Positions 6,218 to 8,945 of a stretch of DNA of 8,945 nt are shown piece by piece. Position 1 is the stretch's first letter. The number at the start of each line of letters is the position of its first letter. The stretch is from Crocinitomicaceae bacterium. Its GTDB lineage: Bacteria; Bacteroidota; Bacteroidia; Flavobacteriales_D; Crocinitomicaceae. Below the pieces are notes generated by a model that was given only the letters and a program-made list of their open reading frames with translations, searched no databases and had not been told where the DNA came from. The translations under genes were made by a program, and so were the position numbers. The stretch covers positions 1-8,945 of the forward strand of contig JABSPC010000341.1 of NCBI GenBank assembly GCA_013215515.1, in the 5' to 3' direction.

Positions 6218-8314
6218 TTGACCAAAAAACAATTGTTGAAAGCACTTTTAATCATTACTACTCTCGCTTTATTCTCTTTTTCATCACAGTCTCAAGTTGT
6301 TAATGGCTATTTCTCATCTATAGAATCCGGCTTGTCAAACCCAAAAATAGTTGGAAGAATGCTCTTAAACCAGCGCGGCCTTGACAGTGTTCCGAGCTCA
6401 ATCAACCGCTTTGTAAACATGCGGGTTCTAGGACTAAGTCAAAACAATATCAAGACACTTCCAAAAGAACTCGCCGACCTAAAAAACCTAGTAACGTTGG
6501 ACCTAAGTAATAACCCAATGGAAAGTTTGCCGGACGTAATTTGGGAAATCGAAAGTTTGGAACGCCTTATGTTAAACGGATTGGCTTTAAAGAGTTTACC
6601 TGCAGGCATCGGAAAATTAAAGAACTTAAAGTATCTCGAGATTAAGAACAACGCATTGACAGAGCTTCCTGAAGAAATTGGTTCATTAAGCAACTTGGTC
6701 ATTCTGGAAACAGAAAACAACAAGTTATCCACCCTTCCTAAGTCTTTGCGGAAGCTGAAAAAACTAAAATCATTGACCTTAAAGAACAATCAATTCCTTG
6801 ACTTTCCTTTTGTTCTTGCCCGTTTGGAATCTTTGGAATCTCTTAATATTAGTTACAATCAAATAACACAACTTCCAAAAGAAATTAAAGGCTTAGAACG
6901 ATTATCACATTTCAACATTGCAAGAAACAAGCTCAATGTCCTTGGAAAAGAATTATGCGAATTGGATCATTTAACAATTCTAAATGCAAGTCACAACTAC
7001 ATTTCCATTCTTTCAGAAAAAATAGGTGCACTAAAAAATCTTGTACTGCTGGATTTAAGTCACAACAAAATAAGTGCTCTGCAAAATGGCTTGTGGGGGT
7101 TGGAGCAATTGAAAACACTTAAGCTTGACTTTAACCAGCTACAAGAACTTCCGACAGGAATTGGAAATTTAAGCCGGTTGTCTACGCTCTGGATTAATGA
7201 TAACCTGCTCTCATCTGTTCCCAATGAAGTATACTCTTCTGTTTACCTCAACGAGCTTGTTTTTTTAAACAACGATCTTTCTAATGAACAACTCAAAGAA
7301 CTTTCTGAGTTTAAGCGTCTGAAATATGAATATTTAAACTATCCCGATGAAAAAAAGCCGCTTGGTTCCGTAAACACTTTTCCCGTAAGTATCTCTGGAA
7401 TGTTTGACGAATCCTTTTTTAACGAAGAGCCAAGAACAAATAGACCCTACCATTTCGAAATAAGTGTTTTTTCTGACACCTCTAATAATCTTGTTTACAA
7501 AGCAATTTTTAAAGGATCCGACGTTTCTAAAATGCATCTAATAATAAAACTTGAACCTGGTGCACACTATGCAACCATAAAACACTTGGACACTACTTCT
7601 GAATACGTCAACATTGCTCCCGCAGAAAGTTATCGCTATGGTAGACATGGTGTTGAAAATCTCCCTTACGGCCCGCATGCTGTTTGGTGGAATAAAAAAA
7701 CGGGTACAGCTCGGTTCAATATTATCGACTACTCTCCTTCCATGGAGGAAGAGCTTAATTCGTATTATGAGCTTGCCCATTCATTTGGTTTTTATTGTGA
7801 TAACAAGCGAAAAGAAGAGCTTCGCAACTATATAGACACCTGCCAATTCGCCATTTACAACCCTCTTTATTTCATGGTTGATCCTTGTGATTTAAAAAAT
7901 GAAATTTTAGACTACTTTTCCCTGTTAAAGGCCAATAATCACATGGTTGATGAGAACTCCTTTTTGACCGCTTTACAAACGTATTATTCGTTCTGGCCAA
8001 ATCACAAGAACGACACCCTCGTTGGTTTAAACGATCTTAATATTGCAGGAAAAACACCCCTAATGTATGCTTGTGAGTTTGACTATATTCTTGCTTCTCA
8101 AGAAATTATTCTCCGTCACGCAGATGTTAATACTACTAGTTTAAACGGGACAACTGCACTTATGTATGCGTGCATGTCCGATAATGTTGAGATGATTCTC
8201 CTTCTTAAAAGAAACGGCGCTTCAGAAAAAATTAAAGATTCGTTTGGAAAAAGAGCTTCCGATTATTGTAAAACCAAAGAGGCAAAAGCTGCTGTAGGAT
8301 TAAAGCTTAATTAA
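6218..8314 (+). CDS. Secreted LRR - unknown domain - ankyrin protein
   Basis: 698 residues from a TTG start. An in-frame stop lies at 6209, and the first ATG (6359) would remove the signal peptide, so TTG at 6218 is preferred. Residues 1-25 (MTKKQLLKALLIITTLALF, then SFSSQS) form a Sec signal. Residues about 45-370 are LRRs of the LPxxI type; the LP-equivalent positions 58, 81, 104 and on to 334 are all 23 apart, 13 turns without an indel. Residues about 388-600 are unrecognised: first beta-rich (YHFEISVFSD, MHLIIKLEPGAHYATI), then helical with several Cys. Residues about 605-690 hold two full ankyrin repeats and part of a third (NIAGKTPLMYACEFD, LNGTTALMYACMSDN, DSFGKRASDY). No T9SS tail is present, so a periplasmic location is likely. 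The repeats imply protein binding. It follows the MORN pseudogene by 84 nt, probably with its own promoter. Confidence 0.85.
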   Translation: MTKKQLLKALLIITTLALFSFSSQSQVVNGYFSSIESGLSNPKIVGRMLLNQRGLDSVPSSINRFVNMRVLGLSQNNIKTLPKELADLKNLVTLDLSNNPMESLPDVIWEIESLERLMLNGLALKSLPAGIGKLKNLKYLEIKNNALTELPEEIGSLSNLVILETENNKLSTLPKSLRKLKKLKSLTLKNNQFLDFPFVLARLESLESLNISYNQITQLPKEIKGLERLSHFNIARNKLNVLGKELCELDHLTILNASHNYISILSEKIGALKNLVLLDLSHNKISALQNGLWGLEQLKTLKLDFNQLQELPTGIGNLSRLSTLWINDNLLSSVPNEVYSSVYLNELVFLNNDLSNEQLKELSEFKRLKYEYLNYPDEKKPLGSVNTFPVSISGMFDESFFNEEPRTNRPYHFEISVFSDTSNNLVYKAIFKGSDVSKMHLIIKLEPGAHYATIKHLDTTSEYVNIAPAESYRYGRHGVENLPYGPHAVWWNKKTGTARFNIIDYSPSMEEELNSYYELAHSFGFYCDNKRKEELRNYIDTCQFAIYNPLYFMVDPCDLKNEILDYFSLLKANNHMVDENSFLTALQTYYSFWPNHKNDTLVGLNDLNIAGKTPLMYACEFDYILASQEIILRHADVNTTSLNGTTALMYACMSDNVEMILLLKRNGASEKIKDSFGKRASDYCKTKEAKAAVGLKLN
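6350..7267 (+). repeat. LRR array in exact 23-residue (69-bp) register
   Basis: The pattern L-P-x-x-[IL]-x-x-L-x-x-L-x-x-L-x-[LI]-x-x-N-x-[LI] repeats 13 times. The first position is at residues 58, 81, 104, 127, 150, 173, 196, 219, 242, 265, 288, 311 and 334. Three adjacent turns (242, 265 and 288) replace Pro with Gly, Ser and Gln. DNA units are well diverged. Confidence 0.85.
8030..8272 (+). repeat. C-terminal ankyrin repeats
   Basis: Two G-x-T-[PA]-L-M-Y-A-C motifs (residues 611-619 and 644-652) lie 33 residues apart, the canonical ankyrin period. A degenerate third (FGKRASDYC, 676-684) follows 32 residues later. The motif AC in place of the usual AA suggests a Cys in the first helix of each repeat. 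Confidence 0.75.
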
Positions 8315-8421
8315 GTAGCACTTACTTTCCGGCACAAAAAGTAATTATATAGCGTTTATAAGGGTTTGATAGTCCAATACACAAATGTGACACAAAGTAA
8401 TGTTGATTAAATTCTTCTTTC

Positions 8422-8498
8422 AAGTTGAGAATTAGATGTTTTATATCTACGATTAGGGCTCCCTTAAAAAGGCAATTTTTCATCAAGATTCTCAACTT
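8422..8498. repeat. 11-bp inverted repeat at the 3' end of the small gene
   Basis: AAGTTGAGAAT (8422-8432) and ATTCTCAACTT (8488-8498) are exact reverse complements 55 nt apart. The right arm lies in the last codons of the small gene (stop at 8464). Two further TTGAGAAT copies occur at 8591-8598 and 8760-8767. Confidence 0.5.
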
Positions 8499-8727
8499 TT
8501 ATTATATCGTTTGATATATAAGCTATTTTTCTCAATTGAAGAACTGACACAAACTTTCTGTTAATTCTGTATCCTTCTGTTATTCCATTATTGAGAATCC
8601 GATTTAATTGTCTAAAGGATTTATAATAACTATTCGTGCTGTGGGGAAGTTGATAAAATATACCTTTGCCATCTGCTACGATATATGGAAATCCTTGAAA
8701 TCGGTATTTAATTAATAATTTTTGCAT
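8464..8727 (-). CDS. Small hypothetical protein, phage/mobile-element-like, C-terminal LPF
   Basis: 87 residues from the ATG at 8727; a GTG-initiated extension from 8787 is possible but would run through the promoter and inverted repeat. There is no signal peptide. The pattern is KYRFQGFPYIVADGKGIFYQLPHS, then basic YYKSFRQLNRILNNG, then GYRINRKFVSVLQLRKIAY, ending ENLDEKLPF. From memory this resembles short proteins in Bacteroidota prophages and mobile islands ('I-K-G-F-x-x-Y ... D-G-x-I-Y-x-L-P ... x-L-R-x-L'), some related to NUMOD/HNH accessory modules; no nuclease motif is present. The last residues are acidic-hydrophobic and end in PF, superficially like the SSB C-terminal tip. It stands alone, and the flanking DNA looks unlike the rest of the window. 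Function is unknown. Confidence 0.6.
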   Translation of the reverse strand: MQKLLIKYRFQGFPYIVADGKGIFYQLPHSTNSYYKSFRQLNRILNNGITEGYRINRKFVSVLQLRKIAYISNDIIKVENLDEKLPF

Positions 8728-8732
8728 TAAAT

Positions 8733-8787
8733 GTGTGTAACATAAATGTACTATATTAGTTGAGAATAATACAATTGTGTTACACAC
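8733..8787. promoter_or_regulatory. 10-bp inverted repeat framing the small gene's promoter
   Basis: GTGTGTAACA (8733-8742) and TGTTACACAC (8778-8787) are exact reverse complements separated by 35 nt. The putative minus-strand promoter lies precisely between them, so this could be a two-site operator. A very long-looped RNA hairpin or recombination-site arms are alternatives. Confidence 0.5.
8743..8774 (-). promoter_or_regulatory. Putative promoter of the small minus-strand gene
   Basis: On the minus strand, TTG (8774-8772) is followed after 21 nt by TACATTTA (8750-8743), which matches TAnnTTTG at 7 of 8 positions. The predicted start site falls near 8736, inside the left arm of the inverted repeat and about 9 nt before the ATG at 8727. 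Confidence 0.4.
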
Positions 8788-8824
8788 TTATGTGCTTTAC
8801 ACGGTCGTTATCATTAATAGACGA

Positions 8825-8873
8825 ACTTTGCCTAAAGATGCCCATTGTATAAGCTGTGTTTAATTGGCAAAGT
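8825..8873. repeat. 8-bp inverted repeat in the right-end non-coding region
   Basis: ACTTTGCC (8825-8832) and GGCAAAGT (8866-8873) are exact reverse complements, 33 nt apart, with no T-tract on either side. The non-coding stretch 8788-8945 otherwise shows only frames of about 20 codons and no recognisable RNA gene. Confidence 0.3.
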
Positions 8874-8945
8874 AAAATAACCATCCCCTAAATTGATCCT
8901 TCTTGTTTGCTCCTAACTATTGACATTGTGCTGGATTTACGCTAA

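Noticed and set aside
8322..8344. Hairpin TTACTTT (8322-8328) with AAAGTAA (8338-8344) just after the LRR-ankyrin gene, as its terminator.
   Set aside because: The stem is almost all A/T and the tail (TTATATAG) is not a T-tract, so termination cannot be claimed.
8790..8852. A 20-codon frame on the plus strand near the right end.
   Set aside because: Too short, with no homology signal, start context or conserved pattern that I can see.
1..8945. CRISPR array, tRNA, rRNA, insertion sequence, toxin-antitoxin pair or defence system.
   Set aside because: No regularly spaced direct repeats with unique spacers, no cloverleaf or rRNA-like segments, no transposase or recombinase frames. The 'antitoxin' label attached to MORN/YwqK-type proteins is not backed by any toxin gene here.

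Overview
The window looks like a chromosomal stretch from a marine or environmental member of the Bacteroidota, probably Flavobacteriia and possibly Crocinitomicaceae-like. The evidence is the AT-rich composition, the near absence of Shine-Dalgarno sequences, three perfect TAnnTTTG (-7) promoter elements, and two secreted proteins with type IX secretion (T9SS) sorting domains. One of these has a type B gliding-motility-associated (CHU_C) C-terminus and the other a short type A tail. Two small lipoproteins and a MORN-repeat lipoprotein pseudogene fit the same picture. The family and taxon placement is from memory, not from a search.

Layout. Positions 1-263 hold a short frameshifted signal-peptide remnant, followed by a 586-residue secreted repeat protein ending in CHU_C (264-2024, +). 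Its 3' region is unusual: a perfect AT-only hairpin touching the stop codon, an 82-nt GC-rich structured island, then an intrinsic terminator. Next come a lipoprotein on the minus strand (2199-2681), an SRPBCC/START-like protein (2812-3327, +) and another lipoprotein (3384-3866, +). The two plus-strand genes each have their own TAnnTTTG element. The second lipoprotein converges on a leucine-rich-repeat T9SS cargo (3906-5261, -), and the terminator between them lies partly inside that gene's last codons.

The right half is rich in solenoid-repeat proteins. It holds the 21-residue Cys-ladder LRR protein, a broken MORN-repeat lipoprotein (5485-6133, +, one frameshift and one nonsense codon), and a 698-residue secreted protein starting at TTG (6218-8314, +). 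The last combines 13 LRRs in exact 23-residue register, an unrecognised middle region and C-terminal ankyrin repeats. The final 600 bases carry one small minus-strand gene (8464-8727) of a type I associate with phages or mobile elements. Its promoter is framed by a 10-bp inverted repeat, and the surrounding segment has four copies of an octamer.

Functionally this reads as a collection of independently transcribed envelope and secreted protein genes rather than one pathway operon. The two T9SS cargos depend on a secretion machinery encoded elsewhere. I see no CRISPR array, tRNA, rRNA, complete insertion sequence, recombinase or recognisable defence or biosynthetic system. The most distinctive items are the LRR-unknown-ankyrin protein, the GC-rich island at 2051-2132, the MORN pseudogene, and the promoter-framing inverted repeat at 8733-8787.
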